Shown here one piece after another: positions 53,701-61,565 of a stretch of 64,000 nt of DNA. The stretch comes from Streptomyces paludis (GTDB taxonomy: Bacteria; Actinomycetota; Actinomycetes; Streptomycetales; Streptomycetaceae), in the NCBI RefSeq assembly GCF_003344965.1, contig NZ_CP031194.1, forward strand, positions 3,720,001-3,784,000, written 5' to 3'. A model generated the notes under the pieces. The model searched no databases, was not told the DNA's origin, and saw nothing but the letters and a program-made list of their open reading frames with translations. How positions within the stretch are numbered: the first letter of the stretch is position 1; each line of letters opens with the position of its first letter. A program made the position numbers and the translations under genes.

Positions 53701-55202
53701 CCGGCGGCGGCGAACTGACGCTGTCCGTCGGCGACCAGGTTCTCCTTCGGGCCAACGACTACCGGGGCAAGCGAAGCCGTGGCGAGCATGAGGACGTGCT
53801 GAACGGCTACCGCGGAATCGTACGAGCCGTGGACGAGGAACGCCGGGTGCTGGTCGAGTGGCGCGAAAAGACTGCCGACGGCCACCGCGACGTCGCCGAA
53901 TGGGTCGATGCCGACTACATCGCGCAGGGCGGACTCAGCCTCGGATACGCGATCACCGGCCACAAGTCCCAGGGCCTGAGCGTCCAGGAGGCCCTGGTCT
54001 ACGGTCCCGGCGCGCAGGCGAACGCGCTCTACACGATGATGAGCCGTGACAAGAAGGAGTCCCACCTCTTCCTCCCGCTGTCCGTGTACGAGACGGACGC
54101 CGACCGCGCACGCGCTGGCGACGCGCTCACCGAGCAGGAACAACTCGACCGCGCTGTCGCGGGCCTCATCCGCGCGATCGAGAACGGCACCGAGGAACGC
54201 ATGATCCTCACCGAACTCCCGAAGAGCGCCGTCCCCGCCCACGTCCGCCGGGCCGTAGCGAATCTTCCGACCCCGAGTGCCCCCGGCGGCTACGGCCCCT
54301 GTGACACGGACACCTCCGAAAAGGTTCCGGAGTACGAGGGCCAGCCCGCCCCGGCAGACACCGAGCGGCCCACTGAGATGGCCGCATCCTCGGAAACCGC
54401 GCCGACGGCCGATCGCCCGTACGCTCACCTCAACAACTCGGCTCTGCGTGACGCCGCACGCAAGGCTGCCACGGCTGCGCGCGCCACCACCACGGCGGCC
54501 GAGAAGGCCGAGGCCGCTGCCGATCGTGCCGAACAGCAAGCCTCCGCCGGGGCCGGTCCGAACACGCTTGCGCTCCACGACCGGCACCAGGCCGTGGCCG
54601 GCCGCGCCGAGGCAATCCGCGAAGTTCAAGCGCTGAACAGCACGATCATCGAACGCACTGCCCGACTGCACAGCGCACAGGCCCATCTCGAAGGACTCGA
54701 ACGGCAGCTCGCCGCGACCGGCCGCTTCGGGCGCCAGGCGCTGCGAGGGGACGAGCGGGCCGCGGTCGAGGCAGAGCGTGAGGAACTGCTTCGTACGTGC
54801 GGGGAGACCGGACGGAAGTTGGAGCAGGGAAACGCACGGCTCCAGGAGGTTGCGCAGCAGGCCGGACCAATCGGTGAGCACGAAGCAGCGCTCACCGAAG
54901 CCGACTTGCAGGAGCGGGAGAAGGCCGCGCTCCTGCGAGGTGCCAAGGAGAAGGACTACCAGGCGTCCAAGCAGCTCCGAGCCGAGGCGACCAAGGCACG
55001 TAGCACTGCTCAAGGCAGCGTTTACCGAGCGACCAGCCTCCAGAAGGAGACGGCTCTGCGAGCCCAGAGTGCCCATCTGCGTGCTGATGCGGAAGAGGTC
55101 GCGACTCCGCAGCCCGAGTCTTCGTACGCCGACCACACGACGGTGGATCACACGCTGCTCAGTGCGTCACCGGACCCCGCTCAGGACGCACCGCCTGTCT
55201 AA
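50763..55202 (+). CDS. MobF/TrwC-type conjugative relaxase-helicase with repeated N-terminal insert
   Basis: This encodes 1,479 residues from the ATG at 50763 (MGWVTMIGP). The relaxase domain carries the metal triad HFHLHF (His441, 443, 445) inside GDPHFHLHFTLANMVKG. The helicase part has Walker A GIAGAGKTT (Lys754), Walker B VLVVDEAAM, GDPKQL and the C-terminal ALYTMMSRDKKESH, as in TraI/RecD-like enzymes. It would nick the element at its transfer origin and unwind the strand for conjugation. Between the start and the His triad lies a long insert of three related units (each ending LYGEQAL, LYGEDAL or VWDAEEI). The C-terminal 250 residues are a coiled-coil-like Ala/Glu/Arg-rich tail. The gene seems intact. 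Confidence 0.9.
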   Translation: MGWVTMIGPSDEQVEYRLTGSHGCGKSTTVDAAPLVAAVEAKAEAAGTPVASLLANREAKRAFFRARGLIRTKGAARFTGFDAVEVAAAAGLDARDLYGEQALPRPAADEQVDYHLDASERPLVWIGNGLSEFGITPGSVLAPEHFQAARRLMHGEDPRTGQTLVEPKLAIAPAAKLPAAPLARAIRRAAAERSVDPVTLLDSKRKQDAFRRMESQLKRFGESHRVPASTLLKLADAVGIDAVGLYGEDALERAVAAEAGGRLDARALLRAVEARATETGRQPGDLFTSASAKRRYGQTAGEGERRLRDLPMDVREAVAMAKGAGLAPEDVWDAEEIKAALLEGRVQVGNFGADVTLDLAKSKSAFLAYAPEEIAAQVEGIYTAAGRESISALERWTAYGMRGRHGDGDEAKTVRTSGFSGWMMVHRAARPVDGAPYGDPHFHLHFTLANMVKGADGKWSTMAGGGRDLHRHTRATQSLMNARIRRELTDQFGISFRREVRTGAWEIAAIPEATIRLFSKRDSQVRDLLTKLGIDYDSATTRERTAASTASKAAKNGEAAGVADDVLRGYWQAEGRAAGDDPDAIAAGAMQQDRADQNPSLDELCAQVFDPKTGLTSHSKDFTHAAAIAAVLDALPYGVANAEEAEQLTNSVLRHAGYAVQLNPKGAQHFTHADRYTTADIVAAETLIVSEATSRLDTQAAVVSRDTLAMTLSTVEAQHGGTFTFSSEQRAVLERLLTAGHGIDAVVGIAGAGKTTIMATARQAWEAHGFVVAGASTAAVATANLKAEAGIESRTLASWLTGIRNGGVGLKGIDVLVVDEAAMCDDRDIAELLTHAATTGTKVVGIGDPKQLHSPGIGGSFAAVHHIVGGLTLSQNFRQKDAVERRALELWRDDHRVEALRTFAGTGRVHALADKDATLAAMLTVWADKRAAHTDDHTAARQLLMMAATNEIVEELNLGARALRKVSGDLTGPEHVYALPGGGELTLSVGDQVLLRANDYRGKRSRGEHEDVLNGYRGIVRAVDEERRVLVEWREKTADGHRDVAEWVDADYIAQGGLSLGYAITGHKSQGLSVQEALVYGPGAQANALYTMMSRDKKESHLFLPLSVYETDADRARAGDALTEQEQLDRAVAGLIRAIENGTEERMILTELPKSAVPAHVRRAVANLPTPSAPGGYGPCDTDTSEKVPEYEGQPAPADTERPTEMAASSETAPTADRPYAHLNNSALRDAARKAATAARATTTAAEKAEAAADRAEQQASAGAGPNTLALHDRHQAVAGRAEAIREVQALNSTIIERTARLHSAQAHLEGLERQLAATGRFGRQALRGDERAAVEAEREELLRTCGETGRKLEQGNARLQEVAQQAGPIGEHEAALTEADLQEREKAALLRGAKEKDYQASKQLRAEATKARSTAQGSVYRATSLQKETALRAQSAHLRADAEEVATPQPESSYADHTTVDHTLLSASPDPAQDAPPV

Positions 55203-55283
55203 GACCTGTCCCGTAAATGATCTTCAGTGGGTGTGGTTTGGTCCACCACGCGGCCTCGCGGGGCTTCCTGTTCGTGCGCTGCG

Positions 55284-55550
55284 CTGCTTCAGGCCCGTGA
55301 GGGAAAGTCAGGGTGGCCGGTGTAGGGCGAGGCAAGGTCACGCAGGTCGTGGCACGGCCAGGGGTCGCGGGCGTGACGGGCCAGTATGCACGGGGCACGG
55401 CTCGTACAGAAACGCCACCCGCTCGTACAAGGCGGCTCCCAGTTCTGCAGCAAGCGCAACCTGATGAGGAACGAGTTCGCGAGCCTGTCCTGCTTTGCGG
55501 TGATTGGCGCCGCTGATGCGGCCGATCATCTCCGTGAACTGGTCGCAGGA
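55284..55550 (-). pseudogene. Probable decayed small gene in the 55.2-55.7 kb gap
   Basis: The 474-base gap after the relaxase holds no intact gene. On the minus strand, MIGRISGANHRKAGQAREL with EPCPVHTG in one frame, and DPWPCHDLRDLASPYTGHP in another, read like natural protein pieces of one small gene broken by a frameshift. The tail recalls small actinobacterial plasmid/phage proteins (such as DUF6221), but the match is loose. The first bases after the relaxase (CTGTCCCGTAAATGATC) look like an insertion-sequence end, without a transposase. Confidence 0.3.
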
Positions 55551-55676
55551 GGAGATCGGCCGGAACCGGACGGTGCGGGGGTGCCCGTGGAGGCATACAG
55601 GCTCCGGTGCTCTTGCAGGACCACGAGAGCCTAACGGGGGGGAAGCTCACTGAAAGGGTCATGCGAAACTTTTCAC

Positions 55677-56276
55677 ATGAGTCCCAACTGTGCGTCCCGT
55701 GTTGTTCCGCTGGCGGCACTAGTTACTGCAGGCATGCTAGCCCTGACCGGCTGCAGCAACGGTGGTACTTCCGGGGGTAACGGTCAAACGAACTATGTAG
55801 CCGGTGCCGGTGGAGTCTCGACGGTCCCCGAGGAGAAGCGACGGTCCCCTAGTGAAATCAAGGGCGTAACCCTACAGGGAGAGAAGATTGATGTCGCAGA
55901 CCTGAAAGGGAAAGTCGTCGTGATGAATGTCTGGGGCTCATGGTGCCCACCCTGTCGTGCCGAGGCTCCTCGTTTCGTGAAGGTTGCCAAGGAGCTCAAG
56001 TCCGAGGGCGTCGAGTTTGTTGGGATCAACACCGGCAATGACAATCAACAGAAGGCCATTTCTTTTGAGAAAGATTACAATGTAGAGTATCCGAGCCTGT
56101 ACGACCCGATCGGCAAGGTTATCTTGAGCGGTTTCCCTAAGGGAACCCTGAATCCGCAGGCTATTCCCTCCACTATCGTCCTTGATCGGGACGGGCGGAT
56201 TGCAGCCCGTGCGCTGAGGGCGCTCGGCGAAGAGGATCTCCGTAAGATGATTGACCCGTTGATCGTGGAGAAGTAA
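55677..56276 (+). CDS. TlpA/ResA-like thioredoxin-fold lipoprotein
   Basis: This encodes 199 residues. A signal peptide with lipobox LALTGC (Cys26) would anchor it to the outer face of the membrane. The thioredoxin fold follows with the active site WGSWCPPC, then FVGINTGND, YPSLYDPIGK and the cis-Pro region IPSTIVLDRDGRI. It keeps apocytochrome c or other exported cysteines reduced, normally fed by CcdA. The partner ccdA gene right after it is broken. Codon use is AT-richer than in most of the window. Confidence 0.92.
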   Translation: MSPNCASRVVPLAALVTAGMLALTGCSNGGTSGGNGQTNYVAGAGGVSTVPEEKRRSPSEIKGVTLQGEKIDVADLKGKVVVMNVWGSWCPPCRAEAPRFVKVAKELKSEGVEFVGINTGNDNQQKAISFEKDYNVEYPSLYDPIGKVILSGFPKGTLNPQAIPSTIVLDRDGRIAARALRALGEEDLRKMIDPLIVEK

Positions 56277-56281
56277 ATCTC

Positions 56282-56689
56282 GTGCAAACCATTGCCGCAG
56301 TCGCCGGCGAAAATGTGACAGTTCTCGGCGGCGCACTTCTCCTTGCGCTGCCCATCTGTGTATTTGCTGGCGGAAGCCCGGCGCGGCCGGATGGTGGCTG
56401 GTGCTTCTCTCGTTGTGGTTGGTTTTACCGCTGTTTTCGTCTCTGGCGGTGCACTGTTCGGGTTCTTTGGCTCCACACTCCAAGAACACCGGGAAATACT
56501 TACGAAGGCCCTTCGTGTGCTCACGATTTTGCTGGGCGTTTTCTACATGGGACTCATGCCTTGGATGACTCAGCGCGAATTTCGTATCCACAAGCGCGGC
56601 CCGTGTCCGGACTCGCGGGCGCCCCTTTGCTTGGGGCTTTGTTCGGGATCGGCGGGACGCTCTCCAATGCCTTGAAAGCCCCATGGTGA
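56282..56689 (+). pseudogene. ccdA: ccdA remnant (cytochrome c biogenesis membrane protein)
   Basis: Five bases after the TlpA-like gene a GTG opens with GENVTVLGGALLLALPI, the usual CcdA start. The next conserved part (normally SFFSPCVLPLVPGYLSYVTG) is deleted, and the frame shifts to give RRGRMVAGASLVVVGFTAV, FGFFGSTLQEHREIL and FYMGLMPWMTQREFRIHK. It shifts back for RPVSGLAGAPLLGALFGIG and then stops where GWTPC is expected. At least one deletion, two frameshifts and a 3' truncation mean that no functional electron carrier can form. Confidence 0.85.
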
Positions 56690-56751
56690 TCATCGGTCCT
56701 TAGCACCGCGGTCCTCTGGCCTGTCAGTCACGCCGGGCAGAATGCGGCCTC

Positions 56752-57174
56752 GTGAGCCTCCACTTTGAAGTCGTCTTCACCTGCTTCCTCCGGGACAGCA
56801 CCCCCGACACGGTGCTGGAAGCCCTGCGTTGGCACCTCGACATGGTCCCCGAGCGCCCGAGCGGGCTCAACGCGGACGAGCACACGTTCCCAGTGCTGGC
56901 ACCGGACCCGGACGGCCGCTTGCCCGGAGGAGACTTCGCGTCTCTCCGGCGTCAGTCCCGAGGCTTCGCAGCCGGCCGGGAGCTCTACTCATGGGGACTG
57001 TTCAGCCGCAACTACTGGAAGGACGACGAGATGGGCGAGCTGGTCACGATCCTTGACCTGCTCGCGCCCTACGTCGAAGAGCCCGGTTACGGCGGATACT
57101 TCCGCGAGCAGTACGACTCTGAGCCGACCGTCTTCACCTTCGAGAACGGCACCTACGGGCCGTTGAAACTCTGA
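56752..57174 (+). CDS. Conserved hypothetical protein
   Basis: This encodes 140 residues from a GTG: SLHFEVVFTCFLRDSTPD, VLEALRWHLDM, RELYSWGLFSRNYWKDDEMGEL, ILDLLAPYVEEPGYGGYF and FTFENGTYGPLKL. It is hydrophilic, with no signal or catalytic motif; the layout recalls small actinobacterial proteins of unknown function. No operon partner. Confidence 0.7.
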   Translation: MSLHFEVVFTCFLRDSTPDTVLEALRWHLDMVPERPSGLNADEHTFPVLAPDPDGRLPGGDFASLRRQSRGFAAGRELYSWGLFSRNYWKDDEMGELVTILDLLAPYVEEPGYGGYFREQYDSEPTVFTFENGTYGPLKL

Positions 57175-57720
57175 CCGAGGCCAACTGCTGAGCGCCGAGG
57201 AGGACAGGCAATAGACTCAACAGGGACGGTCGCGGTGCCCCCAACTGTGCTGAGATTCGGAACCTTTTCTGCCGACGGTTCGGCAACGGGCGGCGCCACC
57301 GAGCCGGCCTCGCTCACCTCCGGGCTTGACGTAACGTCACCGCCCTCTCGTCATGGAACGGCGGCTCTCCACAATCCGTTAAATGGTGCTGAGTCCCAGC
57401 CGAAGCGTTGCTCCGCCTTGGGGCTCAGTGACTCAAGCCGTTTCGCCAGCGGGGGCATCTTTCTGCGCACGCCACGTAGTGGCATAGGTCCCCCTGGCAC
57501 TGCCAAGGATGTCGTGAGCGCCTTTCTCACGGAATCCCCGCCGTCAGGAACAACGATGCGGTCAGCGGACCGGGTGGCGCCGAGGCGGTGGCTGAGGCAC
57601 CTGGATGCGTTTGTCAGCGCCATCCTCGACCGCTTGGCGGGCGACCACTCCTGACGTGCAGCTTCGGCTGTCCGAGCCTCGCCTCCAGATGAAGAGGTGA
57701 CGCTGCGTAATTCGATGCAT
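57175..57720. other. Gene-free region before the lasso locus
   Basis: In 546 bases I find no gene I can support. Open frames exist on both strands (for example 57351-57623, minus, 90 residues; 57235-57654, plus) but none shows natural composition or a known motif. The G+C content is lower than in flanking genes, and it is probably decayed mobile DNA. Confidence 0.4.
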
Positions 57721-59153
57721 CTAATATCCGGCTGACCTTGCGACGGCTTCCGCGATCTGGTTGCGCAGGTCGGCGGCCTCGCTGACTTTGGAGAACTCGG
57801 CCGCTTCGTCGTGGAGTTCGGTGAGGCGGTCCGCGACGCGTTTGGAGCTGATCGTGCCGAACAGGGTCAGCGCCATCTGGGTCTCCTGGTGGGCGCCACT
57901 GATCTCGCCGACGGCGAGGTGAGTGCGGGCAAGGCCGAGGTGATCGAACGCTTTGGACCGTACGCGGTGCTCGGGGCGCAGGCTGAGGGCGTGGCCAAGG
58001 AGGTTGAGGGACTTGTCCGCTCGGCGGTTCCGGTGGGGTTCTGGGCTCTTTCGCGCGGCGATCTGGTGGGCGATTCCGATGGTGGCGGAGAGTTCGGCGG
58101 CGTCGAAGAACGTCATGTGGGGTGGCTCGTCGTCGGGGTTGATCAGGGTGAAGAGTTCTTCGGCCTGCCCGGCGGCGCGTTCGCTGTCGTCGAGGTGTCC
58201 GAGGATGGCGTGGAAGCGGGCTTCGAGGGCGGCGAGCATGGACTTGGTGGCCGGTGAGATCTGCCGGTGCCCGCCGTACTGGGCGAGCGCGACGAGGTCG
58301 AGGGCGTCTTCGTAGTGTGCGAGGTGGGACATCTGGCGGGCCATGCACTGGAGGATGTGGGCGCCGACGGCTTTGTCCCCGCCTTCGGATGCCGCGTGCA
58401 GGGCGGTGATGAAGAGTTTCTGTGCGCTCTTGTGCATGCCTGCGTCGAAGGTCATCCAGCCGGCCACGCTGCCGAGGTCGGCGATGGCGGAGAACAGCTC
58501 GCGGCCGGTGGCTTCGGTGTACGAGCAGGAGTCGAGGGTGGCGGTCGCGTCGGCCATCTGCGCGATGACGGCTCTGCGGGAGAGCGCGCCGCCGTGGCGG
58601 TTGTCGGCGTCGCGGAACATTTCGGTGACGGCTCGGATCCCCTCCACTTCTTTCCTGCCGACGCGCCCGGACGGCGCGTGATCGACGGGGCGCCCGACCA
58701 ATTCGGAAGGAGCGGCGGAAGGCCACCGGCGCAGGGGCTTGAGGAGGCGTTCCGCGCTGTGGACATGCGCGGCCTCAGGGCTGTCGCGTGTGTGAGGCAG
58801 CATGATCTCGATCGGGTGAGATGCGCGATGGCTTCAATGGTGCTGCTGGACTGCCAGGGCAGCTCCGGGCTGTCCACGGATACGGTGCTGGGGAAGCCGA
58901 GTTCTTCCCGCGTGAGTGCCAGGCCCGTGCTCTCGCTGAGGATTTCGGTGATGAGGTCGGGGACGGGGGCTCGGGGTGTCTCGCCGGAGAGCCATCGCCG
59001 GGTGCGGCTCTCGTCCGGGTTGACGCCCTTCACTCCGCGGCGGCCGGCCCTCGCGGTCACCGCGGCGGCGAGTTCCGCGTTGGAGAGTCCCGAGCGGGTG
59101 AGCCAGTACTCCAGCCGCTCGTTGGGCCGCCGGTCGATCGGGGGCCTGCCCAT
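57721..59153 (-). pseudogene. HTH transcriptional regulator with helical-repeat C-terminus, frameshifted
   Basis: The first part (from ATG 59153, about 115 residues) has RPNERLEYWLTRSGLSNAEL, then SRTRRWLSGETPR, a helix-turn-helix of the kind found in Streptomyces signal-type regulators. The second, in another frame (to stop 57721), is about 355 residues of TPR-like helices: FRDADNRHGGALSRRAVIAQM, YTEATGRELFSAIADLGSVAGW, HILQCMARQMSHL and HTHLAVGEISGAHQE-like pieces. The shift is near 58.80 kb, at TRSRS/EIMLPHTRD. Together they form one typical regulator of about 475 residues. It may be truly broken or reflect one sequencing error. It lies upstream of, and opposite to, the lasso operon, so it is a candidate pathway regulator. 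Confidence 0.75.
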
Positions 59154-59382
59154 GGGACGCCTCCAGACGCTGTCGAATTCTCCAGCGTATGAGCCGTCTT
59201 GTGCGGCAGAAGCGGCTTCGAGTTTTTCGCCGTAATTCGCCGGGGCCGCGCCGGTCGCGCGCCGGGCGAGCGCCGAGGTTCGCCGGGGCTCGCCGGGTTC
59301 CGGTCGGGTGCGGACTCTGGTGATCTGGTGATGCCTCGGCGGAACGGTCCGCCGGACGCGCGATTCGTCTCAGGAGGTTGGT

Positions 59383-59529
59383 ATGCCGCCCACCGATACC
59401 GCGGGCGCTGCGGTCGAGCGTACGGCTCCGGTGTTCGCGCCGACCATGGCGACGGCCCCGGTGGCCGACGTCACGCTCGGCGCGAGGACGGAGGGCTTCA
59501 AGGACCAGGCGAACTTCTGGGGTGACTGA
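59383..59529 (+). CDS. Lasso peptide precursor 1
   Basis: This encodes 48 residues. The ATG has AGGAGG five bases upstream. The leader has the segment PVFAPTMATAPVADVTL (residues 16-32), with Thr at the penultimate leader place, the residue most conserved in lasso leaders. The predicted core begins at Gly33: GARTEGFKDQANFWGD (16 residues), with Asp at core position 9, allowing a 9-membered Gly1-Asp9 isopeptide ring and a 7-residue tail. The tail has Phe and Trp that could act as plugs. The gene is followed by a second precursor gene with the same leader segment. The class is supported by the downstream cyclase and B protein; cleavage and ring are inferred. Confidence 0.85.
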   Translation: MPPTDTAGAAVERTAPVFAPTMATAPVADVTLGARTEGFKDQANFWGD

Positions 59530-59680
59530 GCGGGCTTGCCGCTGAGTTCTGATCCATCCGTCACTTGAGCTGCTTGGAGGCAGACATGAACGAGATTCAC
59601 GAGGTCATCACGAGCGACCAGGACCGCCCGGTGTTCGCGCCGACCATGGCGACGGCCCCGGTAGCCGACGTCACGCTCGG
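59428..59680. repeat. Direct repeat of 53 bp encoding the shared leader of the two precursors
   Basis: The 53-bp block at 59428-59480 recurs at 59628-59680 with a single G-to-A change, exactly 200 bp apart. It covers the leader from Pro-Val-Phe to the first core Gly. Sequence before and after the block is different in the two genes, so only the part needed for recognition and cleavage has been kept or freshly copied. Confidence 0.9.
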
Positions 59681-59735
59681 CCGGCTGAACGCGAACGACT
59701 CCGACAAGTCGAACTACTTCGAGGGCACCTGCTGA
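59586..59735 (+). CDS. Lasso peptide precursor 2
   Basis: This encodes 49 residues. The ATG has GGAGG five bases upstream and the gene begins 56 bases after precursor 1. The leader segment PVFAPTMATAPVADVTL is identical to that of precursor 1; residues before it (MNEIHEVITSDQDR) are not. The predicted core from Gly32 is GRLNANDSDKSNYFEGTC (18 residues). Asp occurs at core positions 7 and 9; position 9 matches precursor 1 and would give a Gly1-Asp9 ring with a 9-residue tail containing Tyr-Phe. The core ends in a single Cys, which is unusual and could not form an internal disulfide. Confidence 0.85.
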   Translation: MNEIHEVITSDQDRPVFAPTMATAPVADVTLGRLNANDSDKSNYFEGTC

Positions 59736-59760
59736 GCGCGGACGTGATCTGAGGTAGCGG

Positions 59761-59792
59761 CGGCGCGGTGCACCACGTGGTGCACCGCGCCG
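59761..59792 (+). promoter_or_regulatory. 32-bp perfect hairpin between precursor and enzyme genes
   Basis: A perfect 32-bp palindrome (each half 16 bases, beginning CGGCGCGGTGCACCAC) lies 25 bases after precursor 2 and 33 bases before the cyclase start. It can act as a partial terminator or an mRNA-end stabiliser, so that more precursor than enzyme is made, an arrangement common in ribosomal peptide clusters. A weak T-run (TTTGT) follows. Confidence 0.75.
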
Positions 59793-59825
59793 TTTGTCAT
59801 GTATTGATCATTCTGGAGGGGTGTA

Positions 59826-61565
59826 GTGAAAGGCATGTGGGTGGCGGGCGGCCCGGGGCTGGCCGAAGTGCCCGGGGCGGTAGCTGTGGAGGCGTGCGCG
59901 GGGGTACGCCGGGGGGCTGATACGCCGGTGCGGGCGGTCGCCGAGGCCGGTGCGGCCGTAGCGGTCTTTGGGCAGTGCCGGGCGTCGGTACGGGATCTCA
60001 GCGTGGGGCTGAAGGCGGTGCGGGCCGGGCGGTGGGAGGTGCTGACACGGTGGCCCGGTTCGTACTGGGTGGTGGCGTGCAGCCCGGACACCGTCTTTGT
60101 GGCTGGTGATCTGGCCGGGGTGCGGGGCGTGTTCGTCGCGCGGACCGGAGCCGGTCCGGTGTGGGCGTCCCGGGCGCAGTTGCCGGCCGCCGCCCTCGGT
60201 GCCGGTCCCGATCTCGGGTTGCTGGCCGCGCAGATCACCATGGGCGGACAGCAACACTGGCCGGACCGGTCGCTGTTCCACGGAGTGAGGGAAGTGCCGG
60301 GCGGGTACGGCCTGCTGCTCACCGGCGAGGAGTACGAACTGGTCGACATCCGCGGTCTGCGCGCGGACCGGACCATTCCCGAGGGGGCCGAGGACGTCGG
60401 CCGGGCTCTGCGGGAGGCGATCGAGGGGTACGCGTCGCTCGGCGAGCGGGTGAGCGTGGACCTGTCCGGCGGTCTGGACTCGTCCACGGTGGCCATGACG
60501 GCCGCGGAGAGGCGGCCGGTACGGGCGGTGACCTATGGCGGGGACCTTGCCGACCCGGAGGACGCGAGGTTGGCCGTACGAGTTGCCGAACTGGCCGGCG
60601 TCGAACACATCGTCTCCCCGGGGGGCTCGCATACCTGGTACTTCTCCCGGCACCCGCCGGCCGCCACGTACGGACCGGTGCTGTCCGCGGCCGGTGCGGG
60701 CATGGACGCGGACTACCTCGCTCCCGCAGCCGGGTTCTCGCCGGTGCACCTGACCGGGCACGGCGGGGACGTGGTCCTGGATTCTTCGAGCGCCGCATTC
60801 ATCTCCATGGTTCAGCGCGGTCACCGCCGGAGAGCCAGGAAAGAAACGACGCTGTGGGCGCGGCGGCAGAACCTGGCGCCCGGCCCGGTGTGGCAAGCAG
60901 TCAAAACCGCGGCCCGTGCCGGCGGGCGCGGCGCTGCTCTGCTCCGTGCTGCCGCGGACCTGCGGGCCGGACAGACCGCGCAGGCGCCGAAGGTCTGGGG
61001 GTGGTGCCGGACCGGGCCCGCCGCGTCCTGGCTGACTCCCCGGGGCCGCCGGACGGTGGCCGACCTGCTGGAGGAGTCCGCGCAGGCGTACCCGGACGCG
61101 GATGCCGGGCGCTGGGAGGACTGGGCGGCGCTGCGGTTCAACGGGAGTGCCGCACGCGACGAGGTTCCCCTGTACGACGTGCTCGGGGTCAACCCCGCGC
61201 ATCCCTTTCTCGACAACAGCGTTGTGCGGGCCTGCCTGTCGATTCCCGCGCACGAGCGGCGCCGGACCGGCGCATACAAGCCGTTGCTCGGCGCGGCGCG
61301 CCCGGACCTGCCGCTCTGGCTGACGGACCGGCAGTCGAAAGGGAACTTCACACCCCTGCTGGTGTCCGGGCTGCGGGCCAACCGGGACATGCTCTCGGGG
61401 CTGATCCTGTCCAGTCCGCTCACCGAGACGGGGCTGCTGGACCCGGGCGCGGTGACCGGGGCGCTGAACGCGGCTGCCGCGGGCGATGCCACGGCGCCCC
61501 TTGCGGCCCTGGATCAGTTCGTCGCCGCCACCTGGTGGCTGACCGATGGAGGTACCGCATGCTGA
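59826..61565 (+). CDS. Lasso peptide cyclase (asparagine-synthetase-like, C protein)
   Basis: This encodes 579 residues. It activates the core Asp side chain with ATP and joins it to the freed N-terminal Gly amine, closing the ring. The N-terminal part resembles a degenerate glutaminase domain without a catalytic Cys at position 2 (MKGMWVAGGPGL). The synthetase domain has the pyrophosphate loop SVDLSGGLDSSTVAMTA (about residue 215) and, later, GHGGDVVLDSS and HPFLDNSVV. The GTG start has GGAGGGG about seven bases upstream. It overlaps the B gene by seven bases, so the two are coupled. Length and motifs fit actinobacterial lasso cyclases. Confidence 0.92.
   Translation: MKGMWVAGGPGLAEVPGAVAVEACAGVRRGADTPVRAVAEAGAAVAVFGQCRASVRDLSVGLKAVRAGRWEVLTRWPGSYWVVACSPDTVFVAGDLAGVRGVFVARTGAGPVWASRAQLPAAALGAGPDLGLLAAQITMGGQQHWPDRSLFHGVREVPGGYGLLLTGEEYELVDIRGLRADRTIPEGAEDVGRALREAIEGYASLGERVSVDLSGGLDSSTVAMTAAERRPVRAVTYGGDLADPEDARLAVRVAELAGVEHIVSPGGSHTWYFSRHPPAATYGPVLSAAGAGMDADYLAPAAGFSPVHLTGHGGDVVLDSSSAAFISMVQRGHRRRARKETTLWARRQNLAPGPVWQAVKTAARAGGRGAALLRAAADLRAGQTAQAPKVWGWCRTGPAASWLTPRGRRTVADLLEESAQAYPDADAGRWEDWAALRFNGSAARDEVPLYDVLGVNPAHPFLDNSVVRACLSIPAHERRRTGAYKPLLGAARPDLPLWLTDRQSKGNFTPLLVSGLRANRDMLSGLILSSPLTETGLLDPGAVTGALNAAAAGDATAPLAALDQFVAATWWLTDGGTAC

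Noticed and set aside
57351..57623. A 90-residue minus-strand frame before the lasso locus
   Set aside because: Composition is partly plausible, but there is no ribosome site, no partner and no recognisable domain, so it is left unannotated.
59199..59525. A 108-codon plus-strand open frame over the first precursor gene
   Set aside because: It is an overlapping frame with shadow composition. The 48-residue frame has the ribosome site, the shared leader and the lasso core.
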